From assembly GCF_017638545.1 (NCBI RefSeq), contig NZ_CP072110.1, positions 806,001 through 870,000 of the forward strand: DNA of 64,000 nt, in the 5' to 3' direction. The translations under genes and the position numbers were made by a program. The stretch's first letter is position 1. Every line of letters begins with the position of its first letter. The stretch comes from Psychrosphaera ytuae. GTDB lineage: Bacteria; Pseudomonadota; Gammaproteobacteria; Enterobacterales; Alteromonadaceae. Shown piece by piece: positions 34,853-43,397 of this stretch. Below the pieces are notes generated by a model. It searched no databases. It was not told the origin of the DNA and was given only the letters and a program-made list of their open reading frames with translations.

Positions 34853-35494
34853 TTAATTACCCTCTGTTTTGTTCTTTGAGGTGGTGTTTGATTGGTTTGA
34901 GTCGCTGCTGTCGTCTAACAAAGCGTTTAGCTCTTTATCTAATTCGGCCTCGTCAATCGCTGCCTGTGCCGGGTTGGCTGTGTTTGCGACATCCGCGTCA
35001 CTTTGTTTGGCAATGCGTTTTTGACTTTTTTGGATCAACAACACAACACAAAACAAAATAAATGCGACTGGTAAAAACCACAATATACTCGTCGCAAGCG
35101 TCAATGGCGGCTGATAGTGAGCAAACTGACCGTAGCGATTGACCATGTAGTCTATTACGTCTTGTTTTGAATAGCCTTCGTCTAGCAACTCTTTGGTTTT
35201 GACTCGCATGTCTTGTGCGATAACCGCATTACTATCCGCAATGTTTTGGTTTTGGCATTTAGGGCAGCGCAATTCAGTGACTAGTTCCAAATACATGGAC
35301 TTTTGTGCGTCGTCTTTAAATGGTGTGATGTCTTTTGATTCTTGTTTGGATTCTTGTTTGGCTTCTAGCTGCTCAGTAGCTTCGTTTGTAGGTTGCGAAA
35401 AAGCACTTGGGCTAACAGCAATACTAGATAAGCAAAGTAAACCAACAGACAGCGACTTTATAGTCATAACCTTAGCGTTTTTAATTGTTAACAT
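34853..35494 (-). CDS. ccmH: Cytochrome c maturation protein CcmH
   Basis: About 213 aa, start at the ATG after GGAG (a GTG one codon earlier is also possible). Signal peptide, then a low-complexity tandem EAKQESKQESKD. The CcmH redox motif is in ELRCPKCQNQNIADSNA (CxxC that reduces apocytochrome haem-binding cysteines), followed by MRVKTKELLDEGYSKQDVIDYMVNRYGQFAHY. One membrane anchor (SILWFLPVAFILFCVVLLI) and a cytoplasmic tail complete the protein. The start overlaps the end of ccmG by 14 bp. Confidence 0.92.
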   Translation of the reverse strand: MLTIKNAKVMTIKSLSVGLLCLSSIAVSPSAFSQPTNEATEQLEAKQESKQESKDITPFKDDAQKSMYLELVTELRCPKCQNQNIADSNAVIAQDMRVKTKELLDEGYSKQDVIDYMVNRYGQFAHYQPPLTLATSILWFLPVAFILFCVVLLIQKSQKRIAKQSDADVANTANPAQAAIDEAELDKELNALLDDSSDSNQSNTTSKNKTEGN

Positions 35495-36074
35495 CACGGC
35501 TCTCCATTGAGTTCCAAATTGGTGCTAACTCTGAGCGCCAAATTCGCTCATTAATATCACCCATGTGGTGTTTTTTGATCACACCATTCGCATCTACCAA
35601 AAACGACTCAGGCGCACCTGTCACACCGAGATCAAGTGACAAACTGCGATCCAAATCTAAAATATTGTACTGATATGGATTACCCCAACGCGCCAACATC
35701 TCTTTGACGTCTACACGAATATCTTTCACATCAACAAATTGACCAAACTGCGGAGCGTGCGCTTGTTCGTAATAAATACCAACGATTTTGACCCCATACT
35801 CTTCTCTCAACTTGGTTAAAAATGGCAGTTCGTATTTACACGTTGTACACCACGTACCCCAAACGTTGAGTAATACCGGCTGGCCGAGCAGTGATTGGCG
35901 GTCATGGATCACCGAATCATCATACAAGTCCACCAGTTTGAACTCTGGCAACGGTCGTTCGAGTAATGCAGAGTCGCGTTTGGTCGGATCGCTAAACAAG
36001 CCTTTTAACAAAAACACACATAACAAACCAAAAATTAAAAACGGCGTTAGTGATAATAAAAATCGTTTGTTCAT
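35481..36074 (-). CDS. ccmG: Thiol:disulfide interchange protein CcmG/DsbE
   Basis: 197 aa thioredoxin-fold protein anchored by an N-terminal membrane segment (residues 5-25). The active site is WGTWCTTCKYELPFL (CxxC), preceded by the usual LPEFKLVDLYDD and followed by the TGAPESFLVDANG cis-Pro region. It hands electrons from DsbD to CcmH and apocytochrome c in the periplasm. It lies between ccmF and ccmH, as in other System I operons. Confidence 0.93.
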   Translation of the reverse strand: MNKRFLLSLTPFLIFGLLCVFLLKGLFSDPTKRDSALLERPLPEFKLVDLYDDSVIHDRQSLLGQPVLLNVWGTWCTTCKYELPFLTKLREEYGVKIVGIYYEQAHAPQFGQFVDVKDIRVDVKEMLARWGNPYQYNILDLDRSLSLDLGVTGAPESFLVDANGVIKKHHMGDINERIWRSELAPIWNSMESRDVNN

Positions 36075-36106
36075 TGAGTTGAATTCCTTACAACTTGTTT
36101 AAAACA

Positions 36107-38032
36107 TTAAGCTTTTTTTAAGCCGCGATAACGACGGTCAAACAGAGTTAAGAAGCCACCTATCGCCACCAAAATACCGCCTAACCACAACCAACGGACG
36201 TATGGTTTGACATAAATTCGAAGTGCCCAAGCATCATCCGGCAACAACTCACCCAACGACACATAAATGTCTCTGAAGAAGCCATCATCAATTGCCGCTT
36301 CTGTCATCGTATTACGCTGCACAGGATAGTGGCGCTTTTCAGCCAGCAAATTCGCTTCCAAAAAGTTACCTTTGTAAATACTAATATCGGCCGCCCACCC
36401 TTCGTAGTTTGGACCTTCAATATCTTTTATCGCGTTAAATTTATAGGTGTAGCCCATTAATTCGGCACTATCGCCAGGCCACAGCTTTACATCACGCTCT
36501 TGCGTGTATTGTGAGGTAAGACCCGCACCTGCGATTACAAACGCCAATCCAATATGACCAAGCGCCATCGCATAATGACTCATAGGTATCTTTGCAAAAC
36601 CCAGTTTTAACCAGGTTTGACGAAACTCTTTGGCGGTAAAGATAACAATCCACAAGCCCAGTGAAGCCGCCAAAACGGCCAGTACATGTAATTCACCAAA
36701 CTCAGCCCACAGCCACACGACACTGAGTACCACTGAAGCAACGCCAATTGCCGCTGGAGCAGTAACAAACTTATTCAATTTGTCTTGTTTCCAACGCACA
36801 AGCGGAGCAATACCCATAAGTAGCGCAAATGGCACAATGAGGTATGTAAACATTTGATTAAAAAACGGTGCACCAATTGAAATCGAGCCCAAGCCAATCT
36901 CTTTGTGAATCAACGGCATCAAGGTACCCAACAAAGTGATTAACGTCGCTGCGACAAGAAGTACATTGTTACTCCACAACATACTTTCTCGCGAAAACAT
37001 CGAAAACTTGCCAACACTTTTTATTGCGCCTGAACGAATGGAATAAAGTAATAAGCTGCCACCCACAACGAGCGCAAGCAAAATAAGAATAAACACTCCG
37101 CGAGCAGGATCGGTCGCAAAAGCATGAACAGATACGATCACTCCAGAACGAACCAAAAACGTCCCCAACAGACTCAAACTAAATGCCGCAATCGCTAAAA
37201 ATACGGTCCAACTCTTAAACGCATTGCGTTTTTCCGACACCGCCAAACTGTGCAATAGTGCTGTTGCTACTAACCAAGGCATAAAGGATGCATTTTCGAC
37301 TGGGTCCCAGAACCACCAGCCTCCCCAGCCAAGCTCAGAGTACGCCCACCAGCTACCTATAGTAATTCCTAGAGTCAAAAACGCCCAGGCCGCCGCCGTC
37401 CAAGGGCGGGACCATTTGGCCCATGTCGAATCTAGATTACCGCTCAATAGCGCTGCAATGGCAAACGCAAAGCTAATACTCAAGCCCACATAACCCATGT
37501 ACAACAAGGGTGGATGAATGATCATGCCAATGTCTTGCAGTAACGGGTTAAGGTCGCGACCATCAACAGGGAAATAAGGAAGGGTTCGCTCAAATGGATT
37601 AGAGGCGATGATGATATAGGCGTAAAAGCCGACACAAATCCAGCCAAGGACCATTAAAATACGAGTTCGCATGTCCGCAGGTAATGACTTTGATTTCATT
37701 ACAACCGCAAACATCCAGCCAGATTGCATCACTAGCCACAACAAAAATGAGCCTTCGTGACTACCAAAACTTGCAGCAAATTTATAGTGGTCAGGAAGTA
37801 AAGAATTAGAGTTTTGCGCTACGTTAATAACCGAAAAGTCATCGGTTAAAAACGCATACACCAAACAACCAAAGGCAAACAATGTGAAAGAAAACAGACC
37901 AATCGTTAGATTAGGTGCCATTTGCATGAGTTTCAGGTTGTTTGTTCGCAAACCAATCAAGGGAAAAATAGACAGCAACAAACTAAACGCAAACGCCACC
38001 ATGAGCGCAAAATTACCAAGTTCTGGGATCAT
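36107..38032 (-). CDS. ccmF: Haem lyase CcmF
   Basis: 641 aa with about 14-15 membrane segments. The haem-handling WWD motif is intact: WGGWWFWDPVENASFMPW at about residues 230-247. Four conserved His residues near the periplasmic face (for example IIHPPLLYMGYVG, then MPLIHKE) fit CcmF. It attaches haem covalently to CXXCH of apocytochromes with CcmH/CcmI. It is the first gene of this minus-strand run. ccmA-E are not in the window, so the maturation genes are split or lie elsewhere. Confidence 0.96.
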   Translation of the reverse strand: MIPELGNFALMVAFAFSLLLSIFPLIGLRTNNLKLMQMAPNLTIGLFSFTLFAFGCLVYAFLTDDFSVINVAQNSNSLLPDHYKFAASFGSHEGSFLLWLVMQSGWMFAVVMKSKSLPADMRTRILMVLGWICVGFYAYIIIASNPFERTLPYFPVDGRDLNPLLQDIGMIIHPPLLYMGYVGLSISFAFAIAALLSGNLDSTWAKWSRPWTAAAWAFLTLGITIGSWWAYSELGWGGWWFWDPVENASFMPWLVATALLHSLAVSEKRNAFKSWTVFLAIAAFSLSLLGTFLVRSGVIVSVHAFATDPARGVFILILLALVVGGSLLLYSIRSGAIKSVGKFSMFSRESMLWSNNVLLVAATLITLLGTLMPLIHKEIGLGSISIGAPFFNQMFTYLIVPFALLMGIAPLVRWKQDKLNKFVTAPAAIGVASVVLSVVWLWAEFGELHVLAVLAASLGLWIVIFTAKEFRQTWLKLGFAKIPMSHYAMALGHIGLAFVIAGAGLTSQYTQERDVKLWPGDSAELMGYTYKFNAIKDIEGPNYEGWAADISIYKGNFLEANLLAEKRHYPVQRNTMTEAAIDDGFFRDIYVSLGELLPDDAWALRIYVKPYVRWLWLGGILVAIGGFLTLFDRRYRGLKKA

Positions 38033-38153
38033 ACTTCGTCTTTACTATTATTAATTTTTATCAAGTGAATGATGGTTTTAAGTGACCGGCAAAATTGTAT
38101 CATAGCCAAAACCGCTTGCCTATTTAGCAATGCGGCTCTAGCATGCAATTGTT

Positions 38154-39140
38154 ATGGACTCAAAAACACCACCCATTAACCCGTCTAACACCTCTTCGGG
38201 TACAGGCTCGGGTACCAGCCAACAGGCTCAGACAATGAGCTTGTCGATTCAGTTTGCCGTTCTCAACAGCATGCGAGGTGGTCACAGCGCCAACTCACAA
38301 TTGAACATTCCGATTAGCCCAGCACTTTCGACTCAATTAGCGAACTGGTTACAACAAGCACCAGCGCCTAAGATCGAACAGCTCCCCGCTAATCTCGCCA
38401 ATTGGTTAGTTGAACACCTCAACAAGCACCAAACTCAACAAGGCCAGCCAAGACTAACGTTGTCACAGTGGTTACCTATCATTAGCCAACTGACCCTAGC
38501 GCAAACTGCACGCGCTGATGCCAACCAGTCGATGAGTACGGCAACCTACGACGTTCTACGGGTCGTATTTGCGCTTGGCTCACAGAGCCCGGCATCAAAT
38601 GCCAACAAGCTCAGCAACAAAACAGACGGTATCGCACAACTATTAAAGTTATTAGTGCCGATTCCATTACAAGACAAGGCCAGCCTAGTGATCCGCGAGC
38701 GCCAACCAAGTGCAGCAGATACTGACTCTGCGCGCCTACCAAATAATGAGCTCGCAGCGATGAGTCGTGATACTCAAAATCCAGAGCACAACAAAGTGAC
38801 CGGCAAAGACGAAGAAACATCTCAATCCAAATCAACCAAAGGCGAATTGCAGCCGCTCAGCTTTACGTTAAACTTTGATTTGGATGCACTCGGCTTGTTG
38901 TGTGTTGAGTTTGATCTTATTGGTCTTTCGCTTTCTAGTCGCTGTTATTGTTCAAATTTAAAACTACAAAGTAGTGTTGAACAAACTTGGCCGCAACTAG
39001 AAGAGCGGCTCCGTAAATTTGGGTTTTCGGTCAAAAATGACATTCAACTCGAGCCTAACCTATCGATTGAACAACCGAACCTGGCCAAAAATAAACCAAA
39101 CAGCGGCAAACAAAGCGGCTTAATCGACATAAAAGTGTAA
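38154..39140 (+). CDS. FliK-like hook-length control domain protein
   Basis: 328 aa, soluble. The N-terminal 25 residues are S/T/G-rich. A middle region (LSTQLANWLQQAPAPKIEQL, then QWLPIISQLTLAQ) resembles the poorly conserved N-part of FliK-like proteins. The C-terminal 100 residues (LNFDLDALGLLCVEFDLIGL, then WPQLEERLRKFGFSVKNDIQ) resemble the Flg_hook substrate-specificity domain. The call is inferred mainly from this and from the following FhlB gene, a pairing like Bacillus ylqG-ylqH. The true role need not be flagellar. Divergent from ccmF. Confidence 0.6.
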   Translation: MDSKTPPINPSNTSSGTGSGTSQQAQTMSLSIQFAVLNSMRGGHSANSQLNIPISPALSTQLANWLQQAPAPKIEQLPANLANWLVEHLNKHQTQQGQPRLTLSQWLPIISQLTLAQTARADANQSMSTATYDVLRVVFALGSQSPASNANKLSNKTDGIAQLLKLLVPIPLQDKASLVIRERQPSAADTDSARLPNNELAAMSRDTQNPEHNKVTGKDEETSQSKSTKGELQPLSFTLNFDLDALGLLCVEFDLIGLSLSSRCYCSNLKLQSSVEQTWPQLEERLRKFGFSVKNDIQLEPNLSIEQPNLAKNKPNSGKQSGLIDIKV

Positions 39141-39149
39141 TTAATTGTA

Positions 39150-39425
39150 ATGAAAGAAAACTTAGAAAAAGGTGCACTCTCTCTTTTATACGATGGCAAA
39201 AACGCACCCAATTTAGCCATCAAGGGCTATCACAAATTGGCAGAACAAATTATTGCTAATGCCAGAGAAAACAAGCTTTTGGTTCATCAAGACCCAGAAC
39301 TTTTTCGCCGTTTAGAGCATCTCAAAGAAGGCCAGGAGATTCCCCCTAATCTGTATATAATCATTGCCGAACTCATCGCCTTTAGTTATGTTTTGAGAGG
39401 TAAATTTCCCGACAGTTGGCAGTAA
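39150..39425 (+). CDS. Stand-alone FlhB C-terminal domain protein (FhlB/YlqH type)
   Basis: 91 aa corresponding only to the cytoplasmic C-terminal part of FlhB/YscU export switches: ALSLLYDGKNAPNLAIKGYH, then LAEQIIANARENKLLVHQDP and LFRRLEHLKEGQEIPPNLYI. The NPTH autocleavage loop is absent (NAPN occupies that area), and no membrane domain precedes it. Family members of this type occur beside FliK-like genes, as here (9 bp gap). The function is unsettled; partial replacement of FlhB function is reported for some relatives. Confidence 0.82.
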   Translation: MKENLEKGALSLLYDGKNAPNLAIKGYHKLAEQIIANARENKLLVHQDPELFRRLEHLKEGQEIPPNLYIIIAELIAFSYVLRGKFPDSWQ

Positions 39426-39493
39426 GAGGGTTTTCTCAATTAGCTTGCTCGTTTAGAATAACTTCCTTTAAACAATAAGATAGGATGATTTGA

Positions 39494-40999
39494 GTGCGTA
39501 AATCTGCTTTTTTCCCCTTAGCTTCCACTCCAACAGCCTTGGGCCTTACAGCTCTGCTGATGGCACCACTCTCGTCTCTTGCGAGTTCGTCAGGTGTATC
39601 GGGCTATGTCCCTTTAAATCAAAATCCTTATCTCGAATCACACATCAACCGTCTGATGGTTGCAGCTGAGTTGGGCGCAGTTAAACGCCCCTATGCTATT
39701 AACCAAGTGCGCCGTGCCGTCCAAAAAATCTGTGACGTCGAAAATGTATCCAAGCCTGCTCTAAAAAAAGGTTGTTATGTGGTAAAGGATTACATAGAGC
39801 GTGTTGACTCTGGCTCTTATGTCAACCATGCAAGTGTTAGCGCTCGTTACACCAAAGACTCAGACCTAAATGACACCCAACCCACGATGGCAATTGCCAA
39901 TCAGCGCGGTGAAGAAATAGATGCGGTATGGCAATTACAAGGCCAAGCAGTACTGACCTATGGTGATTATTTGGCACTTAATGCGGGAGCAAAGGCATGG
40001 CAAGGTGAAGTTAACCTTGAAGACAGCTACGTCTCAATCGGTGTGCCGTATCTGCAGTTAGATGTGGGCTACAAGCCTCACTGGCTTTCGCCTTTCAAAC
40101 AGTCTGCGATGCTATTAAGCACTCATGCACCAACATTCGCAAACGTATCTCTTTCAAACAATACACCGCTGACCGACTGGAACATTAACTATGAGCTTTT
40201 TGCGGGTCAATTATCAGAAAGCCAAAATATTTTATACCAAGGTGAACTAATAACCGGCAAGCCAATGTTAACCGGTGTGCATTTCTCTATCTCACCAGCG
40301 CCAGGTTTCACTCTAGCGTTAAATCGAATTTTGCAGTCAGGTGGTGGTGAACGCGGTAATGGCTTTGGTGATATCTTAGACGCATTTTTTGATCCAAGCG
40401 GTTCGGATAATACAAGCGAAAATCTAAGTGTCGATGAACAATTTGGTAATCAGGCCGCTTCCATTGTCACACGGTTCGACTTCCCTGGTGACACGCCGTT
40501 CTCTATCTACATGGAATACGCAGGCGAGGACACAAGTCGTGGCACCAACTACCGATTAGGTAATTCATCATTATCAGCAGGATTTGATTTCCCTTTGCTG
40601 TTTAACCGTTTCTCATTAAATTATGAGTACAGTAATTGGCAAAATGGCTGGTATGTTCATCACGTCTATCGTGATGGCCTGGTCAATGATGGCAGAATTA
40701 TTGGTCATTATGGAGCAGAGTTGCGAGCTCGTTCGAACTCTGGTGCCGGTGAATCAATTGGTGCATCAACGCATAATTTAGAACTTGGGTGGCAAATTTC
40801 ACCTTCTGAACGAGTAGAGTTTGGATTTAGTACCATCAAAAACAACGAACTATCAAGTTATGATTATGTTAACGGTAGAACATTTTCTCTTGATTGGTAT
40901 ACCAATGTCGCTGGATACAATTCAAAGATAAGTATACTTAATACGCGAAATACTTTTGACGAAAAATACACGTCTCTAAGCTTTACCCTATTTCAATAA
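39494..40999 (+). CDS. Capsule assembly Wzi-like outer-membrane protein
   Basis: 501 aa, GTG start with TAGGA upstream. Signal peptide to about residue 30 (PLSSLASS). Wzi/CapW-type region: YVPLNQNPYLESHINRLMVAAELGAVKRPYAINQVRRAVQ is split by helices before the barrel. The later blocks VSIGVPYLQLDVGYKPHWLSPFKQSAMLLS and TPFSIYMEYAGEDTSRGTNY match the Wzi family (DxGYRxxxxSPxxxSAMLxS). Ends with Phe-Gln as expected for a barrel. Wzi binds group 1-type capsule to the cell surface, which fits the polysaccharide locus nearby. Confidence 0.87.
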   Translation: MRKSAFFPLASTPTALGLTALLMAPLSSLASSSGVSGYVPLNQNPYLESHINRLMVAAELGAVKRPYAINQVRRAVQKICDVENVSKPALKKGCYVVKDYIERVDSGSYVNHASVSARYTKDSDLNDTQPTMAIANQRGEEIDAVWQLQGQAVLTYGDYLALNAGAKAWQGEVNLEDSYVSIGVPYLQLDVGYKPHWLSPFKQSAMLLSTHAPTFANVSLSNNTPLTDWNINYELFAGQLSESQNILYQGELITGKPMLTGVHFSISPAPGFTLALNRILQSGGGERGNGFGDILDAFFDPSGSDNTSENLSVDEQFGNQAASIVTRFDFPGDTPFSIYMEYAGEDTSRGTNYRLGNSSLSAGFDFPLLFNRFSLNYEYSNWQNGWYVHHVYRDGLVNDGRIIGHYGAELRARSNSGAGESIGASTHNLELGWQISPSERVEFGFSTIKNNELSSYDYVNGRTFSLDWYTNVAGYNSKISILNTRNTFDEKYTSLSFTLFQ

Positions 41000-41045
41000 A
41001 GACAATTGCTCATTTGAAATTTAAATACAAGGCAACAATATCAAC

Positions 41046-41669
41046 ATGTTAAAAACACTGCCACAGATTACAAAAAAGTACCTACTATGTTCTCTGTTAA
41101 CCCTGATTACAGCGATAAGTTTTTCTAGTTATGCCTCTAGCTCAGAGGACGAATTAAGTGACTGGCAAATTAGAGACGTGACTTGGAGATTTGATGTCGG
41201 TGCGAGTTTATTGAAGCTAAAAGTCATTGATGATTTCTCCGCACCTCCACCGGAATATGGCGATACTGAGTTATCGCCATTAATGGGCCTTGCCTTATTA
41301 AAGCGTATGGGCGAGCACTCTATCATTGGCACTAAAGTTGAGTTGCAACGCATTAATGGCGCTCTTCTCACTGCATTTCGAGCAATTGATTATCGCTACA
41401 TTTTAAACAGCCAATGGCAATTAGGCGCATTTATAGGAGCTGCAAAGTATGACTTCCGAAGCCCGGCCTATGGTTATACAGCCGGTTTTGGTGGCTTTTA
41501 TCGCCCTCCTCATTGGAAAAAATGGAGCATCGGCATGGAGGTTCAATTTATGGATAAACTTGCCCGTGACAAGATTCACCCGGATGATAAGCCTAGCACG
41601 CCTGCAACGGGACCTGACACGTTTACGAATATGGCGGGCGTTTCTCTGACATTCTCTCGCTATTTTTAG
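41046..41669 (+). CDS. Putative outer-membrane beta-barrel protein of unknown function
   Basis: 207 aa, not assigned to a family. Signal peptide about residues 1-30 (ending SFSSYAS). The mature part has alternating aromatic/polar strands (TWRFDVGASLLKLKV, WQLGAFIGAAKYDFR, WSIGMEVQFMDKLA) and ends NMAGVSLTFSRYF, with C-terminal Phe as recognised by BAM. About eight strands would fit a small OmpA- or OmpW-size barrel. It lies 46 bp after wzi and may be co-transcribed. Whether it acts in capsule attachment is inference only. Confidence 0.65.
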   Translation: MLKTLPQITKKYLLCSLLTLITAISFSSYASSSEDELSDWQIRDVTWRFDVGASLLKLKVIDDFSAPPPEYGDTELSPLMGLALLKRMGEHSIIGTKVELQRINGALLTAFRAIDYRYILNSQWQLGAFIGAAKYDFRSPAYGYTAGFGGFYRPPHWKKWSIGMEVQFMDKLARDKIHPDDKPSTPATGPDTFTNMAGVSLTFSRYF

Positions 41670-41690
41670 TCATCTCCTCTACCACCTACT

Positions 41691-42290
41691 CAGGAAATGG
41701 GCTGACCGCGAGTGGCCCTTCTCCTAACTTGAATAGTTTTCTCTTCTTATCTCCTACTCAGAGAATGGGCTAAGCATGAGTAGTTGGCTTTCCTCGGCCG
41801 CGCAAGTACATCCCTGTAATGCTTACGGCCACGCATCCATGCGTGGACTACCTCGAAAAGCAACTACTCATACTCATCCCTTAAACTCAGAATCGTCGAT
41901 ATGGCCAGTGCTTATTTCAAATAGGAACATCTGCAGTGCCAGCTATAGGCGATTAACACCAAATTATGAATTGCAGATCCTGAGTTGGGTACCCAGGTTA
42001 GGAGCTCGCAACTGCACAGGCATTCCTCATGCTTAGCCTATTCACTTAAATTGCAGTGAGTTTCGAGCCGATAACTCTGGATATTAGGGATGAGTATTGG
42101 GTGAGCGTTTACGAGGCGTTGCCGCACAGGGATGTGCGGCTGGGAGCATTACAGGGACGTACTTGAGCGGCCGAGATAAAGGCCACCCAATGGTCAGCCC
42201 ATTCTCTGAGCTCAAGTTAAGAGGATTAGACTACTCGAGTTAGGAGCTCGCAATTGCACACGACCTACTCATGGTCAGCCCATTCTCAGT
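41691..42290. repeat. Palindromic mosaic repeat, locus 3
   Basis: About 600 bp between convergent stops. A degenerate Z module (41691-41760) is followed by a shortened Y unit (41761-42045) that lacks the nested hairpin, an inverted X module (about 42040-42205) and an inverted Z module (42206-42290). Boundary motifs are at 41761-41777 (GAGAATGGGCTAAGCAT) and, inverted, at 42029-42045, 42190-42206 and 42271-42288. In Y the outer stem ATGAGTAGTTG/CAACTACTCAT (41776-41786, 41861-41871) is perfect. No credible gene, no transposase. Confidence 0.92.
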
Positions 42291-42306
42291 TGTAGTGATG
42301 AACGGT

Positions 42307-43329
42307 TTAGTTGTACCCGTTTGGATTGCGTACCTGCCAATTCCAGGCACTCTTCACCATGTCATCTAAGTTAAGCTCAGCCTTCCAGCCCAGCTCACGC
42401 TCAGACTTCTCAGTTGCAGCCCAACACTTTGCAATATCGCCTGGGCGACGAGGAGCAATAGCATAAGGAATAGGCTGTCCGGTTTGCGCTTCAAACGCTT
42501 TAACCATCTCAAGAACCGAGTAACCGTTGCCCGTACCTAAGTTATGAATAAACAAGTCAGTTTCTTTAGTAATTTTTTCAAGCGCTTTTAAATGACCTTT
42601 AGCTAGGTCGACCACATGGATATAATCGCGAATGCCCGTGCCATCTGGTGTGTCATAGTCATCACCGAATACAGCTAGTTGCTCACGTTGCCCTATTGCG
42701 ACTTGTTGAACAAAAGGCATTAAATTATTTGGGATACCATTTGGACTTTCACCAATTAAGCCAGACTCATGGGCGCCAACTGGGTTAAAGTAACGCAAAA
42801 TAGAAATCGACCAACTTGAATCAGACTTTTGTAAATCTTGTAAAACAAACTCGGTCGCGAGTTTAGACTGGCCATACGGGTTAGTTGCAGAGGTAGGAAA
42901 ACTCTCAGTAATTGGCACCGAAGCGGGATCGCCATACACAGTCGCAGATGAACTAAACACAAATCGTTTAATATCTGCTTTTTTGAGCTCTTCTAATAAG
43001 GTTAATGTACCGCCTACGTTATTTTGATAGTAGGTCAATGGCATCTCAGTTGATTCACCAACGGCTTTTAGAGCAGCAAAGTGAATTACGGCATCGATAT
43101 CATTGTGTTCCTTGAACACTGATTGCAACAAGGCTCTATCTCTAATATCCCCTTCAAAAAAACAAACGTCCTTGCCGGTAATTTCTTTTACTCTGGCCAA
43201 GCTAGTTGGACTTGAGTTAGAAAGGTTGTCGATCACAACCACCTGGTAATTTTCATTTAATAACTCAACGATAGTGTGACTACCAATGTAACCGGCACCT
43301 CCTGTTACGAGTATTTTTTGTTTTACCAT
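42307..43329 (-). CDS. galE: UDP-glucose 4-epimerase
   Basis: About 340 aa. ATG at 43329 (MVKQKILVTGGAGYIGSHTI) with AAGGGG 6 nt upstream; the frame extends 15 codons further without a site. Extended SDR marks are GGAGYIGS (NAD binding), FSSSATVYGDP (catalytic Ser/Thr), NPYGQSKL (YxxxK) and RYFNPVGAHESG. It interconverts UDP-glucose and UDP-galactose, feeding the polysaccharide genes. GalU, which makes UDP-glucose, is 11 kb away on the other flank of the same region. Confidence 0.95.
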   Translation of the reverse strand: MVKQKILVTGGAGYIGSHTIVELLNENYQVVVIDNLSNSSPTSLARVKEITGKDVCFFEGDIRDRALLQSVFKEHNDIDAVIHFAALKAVGESTEMPLTYYQNNVGGTLTLLEELKKADIKRFVFSSSATVYGDPASVPITESFPTSATNPYGQSKLATEFVLQDLQKSDSSWSISILRYFNPVGAHESGLIGESPNGIPNNLMPFVQQVAIGQREQLAVFGDDYDTPDGTGIRDYIHVVDLAKGHLKALEKITKETDLFIHNLGTGNGYSVLEMVKAFEAQTGQPIPYAIAPRRPGDIAKCWAATEKSERELGWKAELNLDDMVKSAWNWQVRNPNGYN

Positions 43330-43397
43330 TTCAAGCCCCTTTTCCAGCATGTCCATTTTTTCAATTATACACACGAATTATGACAAATTTCTTATTT

